Shown here one piece after another: positions 1 through 7,641 of a DNA stretch of 40,358 nucleotides. The stretch comes from an uncultured Lachnospiraceae bacterium (GTDB lineage: Bacteria; Bacillota; Clostridia; Lachnospirales; Lachnospiraceae). Both the position numbers and the translations under genes were made by a program. The notes under the pieces are model-generated. The model was not told the DNA's origin. It did no database searches and saw nothing but the letters and a program-made list of their open reading frames with translations. The DNA lies in the NCBI GenBank assembly GCA_947624025.1, contig CANQIJ010000003.1:1-40358 (forward strand), written 5' to 3'. Position 1 is the stretch's first letter. Each line of letters opens with the position of its first letter.

Positions 1-172
1 GTCGTTTCTTTTCCGTTCTCTGAATCTTCTCTTGAATTTTCAGGGTTGCATTACTGTTCGTCTGTCAAGGTGCTGGAAAGCCGGCCCGCAAAGCGGCCGC
101 CTCCCGTAAGGAGCCTGCCCCGCAGTCTCCCGTCCATTGCCTCTTACCCGTGTGGACGGATAAACACGCAAC
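1..172 (-). other. Probable rRNA operon leader, running off the window
   Basis: On the minus strand this stretch follows a strong promoter and reads out of the window at base 1. It contains an ACCTTGACAGACGAACAGTA-type segment, which resembles the sequence found in rRNA operon leaders and spacers of low-GC Gram-positives (compare CTTTGAAAACTGAACA). It also holds a GC-rich stretch around GCGGCCGC that can fold into hairpins. I infer that a 16S rRNA gene (or, less likely, another stable RNA) begins just beyond the left edge. No convincing protein gene is seen; the 81-codon plus-strand ORF has no ribosome binding site. Confidence 0.55.
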
Positions 173-178
173 GTTAGT

Positions 179-207
179 ATGCTATCACAACCGCCGCCGC
201 CCGTCAA
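179..207 (-). promoter_or_regulatory. Strong sigma-A promoter with UP-like element (rrn type)
   Basis: The -35 is TTGACG and the -10 is TAGCAT, with a 17-nt spacer and an extended -10 TGA in front. The DNA just upstream (about 208-240) is A-rich in blocks on the minus strand, as in UP elements of rRNA promoters. The very GC-rich spacer is unusual. It lies right after the stop of the membrane protein gene and feeds the leader at 1-172. Confidence 0.65.
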
Positions 208-267
208 GCCTTTTTTCTGCTTTTTTTAGAAATATTTTCCGGGCCTTCCTTTTCCGGCGGTGGAATT

Positions 268-1633
268 TTATTTTATCACCAGTTTTTCCTGTTTGTCAAT
301 ATGGGAATCGCATTTGTTTGATCGACCATCCGGCGGCGCGCCTCCGCAGGCCGTCCAGATATCCGCCGCCATCATCCCTGCAGAAAGAACCGTAACGCTC
401 AACGCTCTATAGCCATACCAATAGTTGAGATAAGTATGGTTCATCATAACACCCAACCAGATCAGGGGCAGCAATGCTACTATTATATATAGTCCATAAT
501 CAGGCAGCGCCCTTATGACGGTTCCGATCAGGCGGCCGCCCGTTTTTTGTCTCCGCCTGACCAATGCGGCAGCAAAGATACCCAGAGACAGGATAAACCA
601 CATCAGATAAACCTTATTTGACACCACAGACAGCGCCTTGCAGACGGATGTCCACGGCGTAGTCGCTGCCGGAGACCATTTTGTTTTCATCGAATCGCGT
701 TCCGCCAGAACATTTCGAAAGATACCCTTATCACAGCATACATAAGTCAGCACCCATTTGCTGCACCACATGGCCACATATCCGGCCAGCCAGGCCATAC
801 AGACGGCCGCAGTCCGCAATATCCTTTTGATCCGCAGACTTTTTCTGTTTTCCAGCAGATACAGCACCAATGGGAAGCCAAGCGTGATCAATGGATACGT
901 CAACAGATCGAAATAGCTGGTCAGCATACCCAGCGCCATAAAAAAATAAAGATACCATTCACTTTCCGGATCCCGTTTTACCGTCAGCAGAATAATACTG
1001 CCCGCCAGGGCAATGTAATATACCCACGAAAACTGAAGGGAAAGCGGCATTACCACCGGATTTAACAGCAGCACAGCCATCAATACAGGTATGGTGTAGA
1101 TTATCCCGTATTTTTGCATGATCAAAAACAAAAGCCATGTGACAAGGAAGGTCTGGGTAAGCAGAAAAAACAGTCTGATCTCGCTGACGTTCAGAAAAAA
1201 CAGCAGCGGCTTCAGGACAATGAGATAGCCGTGCCAGTAACGGGCATAACTGCATTCATAACGCAGAGACTCTTTAGATACTACATCGTTGGCATAATCA
1301 TTGAGTGACTGGGCCATATTGTCAGTTTGATACTCATACCGTTTATTATAAAGCGCATCCCGCAGCGCATTTCCGCTGCCCGGATGGATCGCCGTCGCGT
1401 ACATCAGCGTATCCGTATAATTATCCAGCTGACTGCTTTTCAGCCCATTCATCACCTGCGGATAGATCCCTTCATAATTGAAGACATCATCCGATTCGGC
1501 GACATGACTTTTCATTCTCGCAGTCGGAAGCATATACGCAAAAACCATGAGCATGAGGCATAAGGCCAATAGAGCCCCCCCCCACCACAAATGCTCTTAC
1601 AAGCAGTCTCATTCCCTGTTTCCCTTTTTGCAT
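268..1633 (-). CDS. Polytopic membrane protein, GT-C-like, frame-shifted at a G9 tract
   Basis: This is an integral membrane protein with about ten hydrophobic segments, a short cytoplasmic tail ending KLVIK, and an early acidic ESDDVF loop followed by a later RYWHGY motif. That arrangement resembles GT-C fold lipid-linked glycosyltransferases, but I cannot name a family. The ORF track starts it at a TTG at 1590 with no ribosome binding site. The natural start is the ATG at 1633, preceded by GGAGAAGG. From there the frame reads MQKGKQGMRLLVRAFVV and then enters a run of nine G (1575-1583), which throws it out of frame to an early TGA. With eight G the two parts join smoothly into VVGGALLALCLML, a normal first membrane segment. 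Either the tract is phase-variable and OFF here, or the base count is a sequencing error. Gene certain, function uncertain. Confidence 0.7.
1575..1583 (-). repeat. Homopolymer G9 tract inside a coding 5' end
   Basis: Nine consecutive G on the minus strand lie about 17 codons after the start of the GT-C-like gene. Length 8 (or 11) puts the ribosome-binding-site-supported start in frame with the long ORF; the present 9 does not. Tracts of this kind are classic slipped-strand contingency sites for surface-modifying genes. Confidence 0.85.
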
Positions 1634-1822
1634 GATACCTTCTCCCTTCTGACAGCGTTATCCCGGATCACGTTCCTAATATAGCACAATCCGATCATCT
1701 TGCCTAGAAGAAACCTTTTTTCCGCTTCCATGACAGTCCGCCCACGGCCGGACCCAAACGGCAGGACACAAAATATTCTTATTTCAAACACAATTTGCAC
1801 TTAAATGACAGATATGATGTAC

Positions 1823-1869
1823 GTCAGGTGCGCAGCCGCGAACCGACCGTACGCGCACAGCGCCCTGAC
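1823..1869 (+). promoter_or_regulatory. Leader hairpin upstream of the VTC operon
   Basis: GTCAGGTGCGC at 1823-1833 pairs with GCGCCCTGAC at 1860-1869, giving a 10-bp stem with one bulged T. The loop region can form a further CGCG pairing. The hairpin lies 11 nt before the AAGGAGG ribosome binding site and has no U-tract, so it is not a simple terminator. The rest of the divergent gap (1634-1822) holds no promoter I would defend; a TATGAT at 1813 lacks a good -35. Confidence 0.4.
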
Positions 1870-1900
1870 TCTGATACTGAAAGGAGGAGAGCATGGAGAT

Positions 1901-2572
1901 ATGACTTACCGTCATGAATGGAAGCATGAGATCAGCCTGTCGGATATGATCACGCTCCGGCACAGGCTCCAGGCTGTTGCACAGGCCGACGAGCATACGA
2001 CAGGCGGCACATACAAAATACGCAGCCTGTATTTTGACGATCCGTCCGACCGGGTCCTGCGCGAGAAGTTAGACGGTATCAGCAGACGCGAAAAATTCCG
2101 CATCAGATACTATAACGATGATACCTCTCTGATCCATTTGGAAAAGAAAAGCAAATTCGGGAGCTTAAGCGCCAAGGAAAGCGCTCTGATCACCGCCGGG
2201 GAGGCGCAGGCGATCCTCGACAATGATCTGCCCTGGATGGCTGGTTCCCGCGAACCTCTTGTGCGGGAGCTTTATTATAAGATGACAGTCCGGCAGCTTC
2301 GGCCGAAGACGATCGTAGATTATATCAGGGAGCCTTACATATTTCCGGCGGGCAATGTCCGTGTCACCATAGATCACGATATACGCACGGGTCTTTTGTG
2401 CACCGATCTTCTGGATCCCGAATGCGTTACCGTGCCCGCCGCCGGCCCCACGATCATCCTGGAAGTAAAATGGGATGATTATCTGCCCGACATCATCCGG
2501 TCCGCCGTACAGCTGGACGGCATACGGGCATCTGCCTTTTCCAAGTATGCGGCATGCCGCAGATACGGATGA
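1901..2572 (+). CDS. VTC-domain polyphosphate polymerase-like protein
   Basis: This 223-residue protein is a VTC domain, the fold that in yeast Vtc4 makes polyphosphate from ATP inside a basic tunnel. Matching features are EWKHEIS at the N-terminus, the YKIRSLYFD strand, basic strand EKFRIRYY, LEKKSKF, and the late acidic ILEVKWDDYLP with a C-terminal FSKY. Length is normal for a stand-alone bacterial VTC domain. The track's longer version from 1805 has no support. The ATG at 1901 overlaps the stop of a three-codon ORF (ATGGAGATATGA, 1893-1904), which is the one properly spaced from the AAGGAGG. It is followed by DUF4956 and CotH genes, a recurrent trio in gut Firmicutes. Polymerase activity is inferred from the family only. 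Confidence 0.88.
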   Translation: MTYRHEWKHEISLSDMITLRHRLQAVAQADEHTTGGTYKIRSLYFDDPSDRVLREKLDGISRREKFRIRYYNDDTSLIHLEKKSKFGSLSAKESALITAGEAQAILDNDLPWMAGSREPLVRELYYKMTVRQLRPKTIVDYIREPYIFPAGNVRVTIDHDIRTGLLCTDLLDPECVTVPAAGPTIILEVKWDDYLPDIIRSAVQLDGIRASAFSKYAACRRYG

Positions 2573-2678
2573 CGGCCCTTTGAACAAGTATAAAATAAAG
2601 CCCCCGGTTTCATAGGAAGAAAGCGGTGTGTTTATAAAAAATCACTGTAAAACAGATCAATAGTAAAGGAGAGAGCCC

Positions 2679-3350
2679 ATGACTTTCAATGACATCTTTA
2701 AATCCAGTTTCTTAGAAAACGTTACAAGCGTCAGTATTTTTGATATGCTGCTCGCGCTGATACTCGCTTTTGCGATCGGCATGTTCATTTTTCTTGTCTA
2801 CAAGAAAACTTACTCGGGCGTGATGTACTCTTCCAGCTTCGGCGTAACGCTTGTGGCGCTTACCATGATCACGACGCTCGTTATCCTGGCCGTTACATCC
2901 AATGTCGTTCTTTCCCTGGGTATGGTCGGCGCGCTGTCCATCGTCCGTTTCCGCGCCGCGATCAAGGAACCGCTTGAGATCGCCTATCTGTTCTGGTCTA
3001 TCGCCGTTGGCATCGTACTGGCCGCCGGACTGATACCTCTGGCTGTGATCGGCAGCGTACTGATCGGCGTATTTCTGCTTATCTTTGTCAACCGCAGATC
3101 CCATGTCAATCCCTACATCGTCGTGATCGGCTGCACGGATCATGACAGTGAACAGCGCGCGGTGGAGTATGTGGAGAAGCAGGTAAACCGTTTTGTCATT
3201 AAGAGCAAAACGGTCAGGAAGGATCTGATCGAGCTGAATGCAGAGATCAGGATGAAGGACGACAATACTGATTTTATCAATACGCTCGCCGGTATGGATG
3301 GAATCAAAAACGCGGTTTTGGTCAGCTACAACGGCGATTATATGGGGTGA
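2679..3350 (+). CDS. DUF4956 domain membrane protein
   Basis: A 223-residue protein with four membrane segments in the first 150 residues (roughly 20-42, 55-77, 80-100 and 105-135) and a soluble alpha/beta C-terminal domain. The central motif GALSIVRFRAAIKEP is the hallmark of DUF4956. The start is supported by AAAGGAGAG ten bases upstream. It lies 106 nt after the VTC gene and 6 nt before the CotH gene, so the three are almost certainly co-transcribed. The family has no established biochemical role. Because it recurs with VTC polymerases, a part in moving or anchoring the polyphosphate product or its acceptor is a reasonable guess, no more. Confidence 0.9.
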   Translation: MTFNDIFKSSFLENVTSVSIFDMLLALILAFAIGMFIFLVYKKTYSGVMYSSSFGVTLVALTMITTLVILAVTSNVVLSLGMVGALSIVRFRAAIKEPLEIAYLFWSIAVGIVLAAGLIPLAVIGSVLIGVFLLIFVNRRSHVNPYIVVIGCTDHDSEQRAVEYVEKQVNRFVIKSKTVRKDLIELNAEIRMKDDNTDFINTLAGMDGIKNAVLVSYNGDYMG

Positions 3351-3356
3351 TCTGTT

Positions 3357-5162
3357 ATGTCTGCGAGTAAATATATCGACCGTATCTGCTGTGTTGTCAT
3401 GGCGGCGGCGCTGATCCTGACCGTTATCTTTATGAACGGAGGGCTGCCCGGCATCCGGGCCGTAAGCTCGTCTGCCGGATATGCTTCCCGGCTGTTTGAT
3501 ACTTCCTGCGTACATACGATCAATATCGTAATGGACGACTGGGATTCTTTTATCGAAAGCTGCACCGATGAGGAATATGCCGACTGCACGGTGATCATTG
3601 ACAATGAAGCCTACCGCAATGTGGCTGTCCGCGCAAAGGGAAATACATCGCTCACCTCTGTGGAAGCCTATGGGAACAACCGCTACAGCTTTAAGATAGA
3701 ATTTGATCACTATGACGACGGCGGCAGCTACTACGGACTGGATAAGCTGTGCCTGAACAACATCATTCAGGACAATACTTATATGAAGGATTACCTCACC
3801 TATCAGCTCATGCGAAGCTTCGGCGCCGACGCGCCGTTATGCAGCTACAGCTATGTCACCGTAAACGGCGAGGACTGGGGATTATACCTTGCGGTCGAGG
3901 GCGTTGAGGAATCCTTTTTACAGAGAAGCTATGGCAGTAATTACGGGCAGCTCTACAAACCGGACAGCATGGATCTGGGCGGCGGCAGAGGCAACGGCCG
4001 CGATTTTGCCATGGAGGATCAGGCCGGAAACGTTTCCGGTCAGACCGGCGCAGAAGTCAAGGAGCCTGCTGCGCCGCCGGACGGCAGACCGGGCTGGGAC
4101 GATCAAAGCAGAGGCAAAGGAAGCAGCGATGTGTCGTTAATCTATACGGATGACGATTTTGACAGCTACTCCAACATATTTGACAACGCCAAGACCGACC
4201 TGTCGGATGCGGATAAAACCCGTCTGATCGAGGCCCTGAAGAAGCTGAATAACATGCAGGACATCGAGAATACCGTGGACGTAGAGGAAGTGCTCCGATA
4301 CTTCGTAGTGCATAACTTTGTACTGAACTTCGACAGCTATACCGGCAATATGATCCACAACTATTATCTGTATGAGAATGATGGGAAGCTCTCCATGATC
4401 CCCTGGGATTATAATCTCGCATTCGGGAGCTTTAACGGCCGGTCCGACGCGACAAGTCTTGTCAACTACCCCGTCGATACGCCTGTATCCGGCGGGACGA
4501 TAGAGTCCAGACCGATGCTCGCATGGATCTTTGCCGATGAAAAATATACCCGGCTGTATCACCGGTATTTTACCGAATTTATCAGCGAGTACTTCGACAG
4601 CGGCCGTGTCTCGGACATGATCGACTCCGTGAGGGATATGATAGCGCCTTATGTGGAGAGCGATCCAACCGCATTCTGCACTTATGAGGAATTTGAAAAC
4701 GGCGTATCCGCACTGAAAGAGTTCTGTGAACGCCGCGCCCAAAGCGTAAGCGGACAGCTTAGCGGCACGATCCCCTCCACCGCAGACGGACAGGCAGAAG
4801 ATCCCTCCTCGCTGGTAGACGGCGCCGATATTGCCGTCACCGACATGGGAAGCATGAACAAGGGTAATATGAGAGGCGGGGAATTCTCAGGGCCGAATGA
4901 ACAGCCCCGTGGTCAGGATATGGGAAAAATGGGCAGAAGGCCTCAAATGACCGAGCTGGTCAACGGAGGGGACGGGGCCCGGTGGCCCGGCGGACCGGGT
5001 GATCGGCAGGCGCAGGAGCCTGTGACCGGCTTTTCGGCTGCCAAAATACTGCTGCTCGGAGTATCCTGCGTCATTCTGGCGGCAGGCATCGCGGCCGCTC
5101 TGATCTTTAGCAGGAAAAAGCGTCTGCGCCACGCAGCCGGGTCTCACTCGTTCGGGCGGTAA
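3357..5162 (+). CDS. CotH-family kinase, membrane anchored, extracytoplasmic
   Basis: A 601-residue CotH protein, the atypical kinase family known from spore coat CotH, which phosphorylates partner proteins. Visible family motifs are GLDKLCLNN, DNTYMKDYLTYQLMR, the NGEDWGLYLAVEGVEE segment, GQLYKPD and the metal-site motif MIPWDYNLAFG. The N-terminus has a membrane segment (about 10-30). The C-terminus has another (about 562-585) followed by RKKRLR, so the kinase faces outward. A Gly/Asp-rich insert (about 200-260) and a Gly/Met/Pro-rich linker (about 480-560) flank the core. It is the last gene of the VTC-DUF4956-CotH cassette. Its 3' end overlaps the convergent YitT gene by 19 nt. Substrate unknown. 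Confidence 0.92.
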   Translation: MSASKYIDRICCVVMAAALILTVIFMNGGLPGIRAVSSSAGYASRLFDTSCVHTINIVMDDWDSFIESCTDEEYADCTVIIDNEAYRNVAVRAKGNTSLTSVEAYGNNRYSFKIEFDHYDDGGSYYGLDKLCLNNIIQDNTYMKDYLTYQLMRSFGADAPLCSYSYVTVNGEDWGLYLAVEGVEESFLQRSYGSNYGQLYKPDSMDLGGGRGNGRDFAMEDQAGNVSGQTGAEVKEPAAPPDGRPGWDDQSRGKGSSDVSLIYTDDDFDSYSNIFDNAKTDLSDADKTRLIEALKKLNNMQDIENTVDVEEVLRYFVVHNFVLNFDSYTGNMIHNYYLYENDGKLSMIPWDYNLAFGSFNGRSDATSLVNYPVDTPVSGGTIESRPMLAWIFADEKYTRLYHRYFTEFISEYFDSGRVSDMIDSVRDMIAPYVESDPTAFCTYEEFENGVSALKEFCERRAQSVSGQLSGTIPSTADGQAEDPSSLVDGADIAVTDMGSMNKGNMRGGEFSGPNEQPRGQDMGKMGRRPQMTELVNGGDGARWPGGPGDRQAQEPVTGFSAAKILLLGVSCVILAAGIAAALIFSRKKRLRHAAGSHSFGR

Positions 5163-6004
5163 TAGAACCGCCCGGACAGCTCGTCCGTCCTGATCGCATT
5201 CACAAACGCATCCGCATCCGCCGCCCGGACGGCATTGATCACGGTCTTGCATTCCTGCCGGGAGACAACGGAATATACCATTTCCCTTTTATGCCGCTCA
5301 TAAGAGCCCTCGCCGTTCAAGATCGTAGCGCCGTGGCGGCTTACCCGGTTGATCACTTCACAGACCGCATCCGCATGATCCGTCACGATAAAAAGCGTCT
5401 GTTTCTGATATCTCGTGTAGAGCATATGAAGCATCTGGGTGGATGTATACTGAAAAATAATAGAATACAGCGCTTTGTCGAAGCCGAACAGCAGCCCCGC
5501 GATCATGATGATGACGATATTAAAAGCGAGGATAAAGTTCCAGGCATCCACGCCTTTTTTCTCAGACAAAAAGATAGAGATAAAATCCGTGCCGCCGGTG
5601 GTAGCGTTCATAGACAGGCACAGACTCGTTACAAACCCGTTAATGATGCCGCCGAAAATACTGATCAGAAGAATATCATAAGTGACCGCGATCTTGGGGA
5701 TCGCATCCGTCAGCACACTGGTCAGCACGATCATAAGGCAGGAATAGAGCGTAAATTTTTTACCGATAAAACGAAAACCGATATGTATGGGTACAATATT
5801 TAACAGCAGATTGATGAGCGTAAACGGGAACGTGATCTGCAGAAAGCTTTCAAAAACGCTCTGAATGAGTATCGTCAGACCTGTAACCCCTCCCGGATAC
5901 AGCCCGCCCGTGTTGACAAAGGTTTTGATATTCAGCGCCATCATCACGGATGCCAGGCAGATAACCAGGATCCGTTTTCCGTCCTTTTTCAGATCAAATG
6001 TCAT
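5144..6004 (-). CDS. YitT family membrane protein
   Basis: A 286-residue YitT/DUF161-DUF2179 protein. There are about five membrane segments in the first 190 residues, including the family motif NTGGLYPGGVTGL and the later NATTGGTDFIS. The cytoplasmic DUF2179 domain follows (about 210-275, with VTDHADAVCEVINRVSRHGATIL). The track start at 6121 would translate through a terminator hairpin. The ATG at 6004 has AGGGAGGG six bases upstream and gives the usual family length. Function in the cell is not established for the family. It is convergent with the CotH gene and lies downstream of the DHH gene. Confidence 0.9.
   Translation of the reverse strand: MTFDLKKDGKRILVICLASVMMALNIKTFVNTGGLYPGGVTGLTILIQSVFESFLQITFPFTLINLLLNIVPIHIGFRFIGKKFTLYSCLMIVLTSVLTDAIPKIAVTYDILLISIFGGIINGFVTSLCLSMNATTGGTDFISIFLSEKKGVDAWNFILAFNIVIIMIAGLLFGFDKALYSIIFQYTSTQMLHMLYTRYQKQTLFIVTDHADAVCEVINRVSRHGATILNGEGSYERHKREMVYSVVSRQECKTVINAVRAADADAFVNAIRTDELSGRFYYRPNE
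5153..5174. repeat. Inverted repeat across the convergent 3' ends
   Basis: CGGGCGGT at 5153-5160 and ACCGCCCG at 5167-5174 form an 8-bp perfect stem with a 6-nt loop. It spans the CotH stop codon and the last codons of the YitT gene. There is no T-run on either strand, so it is better described as a shared 3'-end structure than as a classical terminator. Confidence 0.5.
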
Positions 6005-6069
6005 CGCGAGCCCTCCCTTTTGCATGGTTCCCGATCCGCGCCTTCTTTGTCGGACCGATGTATCCCCAT

Positions 6070-6109
6070 AAAAACTTTCAGATGGGAAATCTTGCGAGCC
6101 CCATCTGAA
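6070..6109 (-). terminator. Rho-independent terminator after the DHH gene
   Basis: On the minus strand TTCAGATGGG pairs with CCCATCTGAA (10 bp, perfect, 13-nt loop), followed by AGTTTTTATG. It lies 30 nt after the DHH stop codon and 66 nt before the YitT start, so it separates the two units. Confidence 0.8.
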
Positions 6110-6139
6110 TATGCCGGTCATCTGCGTCTGTATTTTAAC

Positions 6140-7060
6140 TTATGCATTGGCGAGCGCACAGAGTTCGTCTAACATCTTCGGAAGCTCTGTCGCCATATTT
6201 TCATCGGTAAACTGGCATGTGCCGACCTTCTTATGTCCGCCGCCGCCGTACTTGAGCATCAGACTGCCCACATTGACGTCACTGGTCTTATTCAGGACGC
6301 TGTAGCCTACCGCCGCAGAACAGCCCAGACCGCCCTTGCCGTTGACGATCCATGCGGATATGTTCTGTTCGGGGTACATACTGTAGATCATGAAACGGTT
6401 GCCGGTATAGATAATATCCACGCCGCGCAGATCGGTTATGATCACGTTGCCTCTTATTTCCGTATGGGCCGTCACCATCTCTTTGAATTTTTCGGTCTGC
6501 TCATTGTATACCTCAATACGCTCCTTGACGTCGGGCAGATTTAAGATCTCCTCCGTTGTCATGGTGCGGCATGCGTCGATCAGCTTCTCCATAAGCTGAT
6601 AATTGGAAATGGTAAAATTGCGGAAACGTCCGAGCCCCGTTCTTGGGTCCATCAAAAAGCCTACCAGGATCCAGCCCTGCGGGTTCTGGATCTCATCTAT
6701 CGTAAGATTACCCGAATCCACCTTATCAACCGCTTCCATCATATCGTCAAACTGCGGGAATCTTTCTCTGCCGCCATAATATTCATAGATAATTCTGGCG
6801 CATGACGGGGTAATACGGCTCTCGCCCTTATATTTCCCCTGCAGCTGCAGTCTCTCATGCTCGCTGGAATGATGGTCAAACCAAAGTCCGCACCCTTCCA
6901 CATAAGGAACATTTGCCAGACAATCGTCTTCCGTGATCTCTATCAATCCGTCCTGCAGGTCCTTGGGATGCGCAAATTTCCAGTGATCAATAATTCCTGC
7001 CTCTTTTAACAGCGCTCCGCAGGCGAGTCCGTCAAAATCCGAACGTGTCACTAATCTCAT
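6140..7060 (-). CDS. DHH-family phosphoesterase
   Basis: A 306-residue DHH/DHHA1 phosphoesterase. The metal-binding N-terminal motif TRSDFDG (D8, D10) and the signature FDHHSSE (residues 61-67) are intact. The C-terminal DHHA1 motif is KYGGGGHKKVG near residue 270. Members hydrolyse nanoRNA, cyclic-dinucleotide products, pyrophosphate or polyphosphate; which of these applies cannot be read from sequence. A polyphosphatase-type role is tempting because a VTC polymerase gene is 4 kb away, but that is inference. GGAGG precedes the ATG. A 38-codon membrane peptide gene lies 25 nt upstream in the same unit. Confidence 0.88.
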   Translation of the reverse strand: MRLVTRSDFDGLACGALLKEAGIIDHWKFAHPKDLQDGLIEITEDDCLANVPYVEGCGLWFDHHSSEHERLQLQGKYKGESRITPSCARIIYEYYGGRERFPQFDDMMEAVDKVDSGNLTIDEIQNPQGWILVGFLMDPRTGLGRFRNFTISNYQLMEKLIDACRTMTTEEILNLPDVKERIEVYNEQTEKFKEMVTAHTEIRGNVIITDLRGVDIIYTGNRFMIYSMYPEQNISAWIVNGKGGLGCSAAVGYSVLNKTSDVNVGSLMLKYGGGGHKKVGTCQFTDENMATELPKMLDELCALANA

Positions 7061-7085
7061 AACAATCCTCCATCTCTATAGCCGA

Positions 7086-7202
7086 TCAATCGTCTTCCCC
7101 GATATCCTGCGATGCCGCAATCGCGGAAACAACAGAGGACACCACCGCTATCACAACGGGAATAATAACAACGATCAATCCGCCGGCTAATAATAAAAAC
7201 AT
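7086..7202 (-). CDS. Small single-span membrane protein (38 aa)
   Basis: This ORF is too short for the supplied track. It reads MFLLLAGGLIVVIIPVVIAV and then a short VSSVVSAIAASQ part and the acidic tail DIGEDD. GGAGGGAG sits four bases before the ATG. One hydrophobic segment (about 2-21, possibly extending to 30) and an acidic C-terminus suggest a small integral membrane protein. It ends 25 nt before the DHH gene and shares its promoter. The strong ribosome binding site, clean codons and operon position support a real gene. No family recognised. Confidence 0.7.
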   Translation of the reverse strand: MFLLLAGGLIVVIIPVVIAVVSSVVSAIAASQDIGEDD

Positions 7203-7283
7203 AATCTCCCTCCGTCCTTATAACCTAATATGTATATAAAACAAGATATATTCTATGAAATCATCCGGTTTCGGCTGATATTT

Positions 7284-7312
7284 ATTTTACACGCAAATCA
7301 GCCATATTGCAA
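7284..7312 (-). promoter_or_regulatory. Promoter of the small-membrane-protein/DHH unit
   Basis: TTGCAA and TAAAAT are separated by 17 nt, about 80 nt before the small ORF. An inverted repeat, GGCTGAT at 7273-7279 and ATCAGCC at 7297-7303, straddles the -10 box and could be an operator or form a 5' hairpin. Confidence 0.55.
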
Positions 7313-7353
7313 CAGATTCTCGTTTTCGGGCGAAAACAGCATGGATATGTATG

Positions 7354-7382
7354 AAAAAGAAGTGTCGGTCAACAACACTTCC
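7354..7382 (-). terminator. Terminator of tRNA-Ser
   Basis: On the minus strand GAAGTGT pairs with ACACTTC around a 9-nt loop and is followed directly by TTTTTC. It lies about 20 nt after the tRNA 3' end. Confidence 0.85.
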
Positions 7383-7401
7383 TTTAGCGGGCAAATAAAA
7401 A

Positions 7402-7489
7402 CGGAGAAGGAGGGATTTGAACCCTCGCGCCGCGCAAGCGACCTACACCCTTAGCAGGGGCGCCTCTTCAGCCTCTTGAGTACTTCTCC
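7402..7489 (-). tRNA. tRNA-Ser (anticodon GCU)
   Basis: The acceptor stem is GGAGAAG/CTTCTCC with discriminator G. The anticodon loop is CTGCTAA (anticodon GCT, reading AGC/AGU). The T arm is GAGGGTTCAAATCCCTC. The long variable arm of a class II tRNA is present (TAGGTCGCTTGCGCGGC). CCA is not encoded. Confidence 0.97.
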
Positions 7490-7549
7490 ACAGTCTGAAC
7501 CTATCCTCTACCAATATGAAACTTTATGCTTTACAACAACGCAAATGCT

Positions 7550-7578
7550 ATTATACCGAAGCTCTTGTCATTTGTCAA
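7550..7578 (-). promoter_or_regulatory. Consensus promoter of tRNA-Ser
   Basis: TTGACA and TATAAT, both perfect, are separated by exactly 17 nt and lie about 55 nt before the tRNA 5' end. It also lies 63 nt after the fumarase beta stop codon with no clear terminator between, so read-through from fumarase into the tRNA is possible. Confidence 0.92.
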
Positions 7579-7641
7579 TGTCTTACCCGCAATTTCTCCG
7601 GCCGTTTCCCGCCAATTTTCGCGCTTATACGGCGCGGCGGA

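Noticed and set aside
150-395. 81-codon plus-strand ORF at the left edge
   Set aside because: No ribosome binding site, runs through the rrn-type promoter and into the opposite gene.
2712-3710. 332-codon minus-strand ORF over DUF4956 and CotH
   Set aside because: Antisense shadow of two clear genes; composition rich in His, Asp and Arg as expected from reversed membrane-protein codons.
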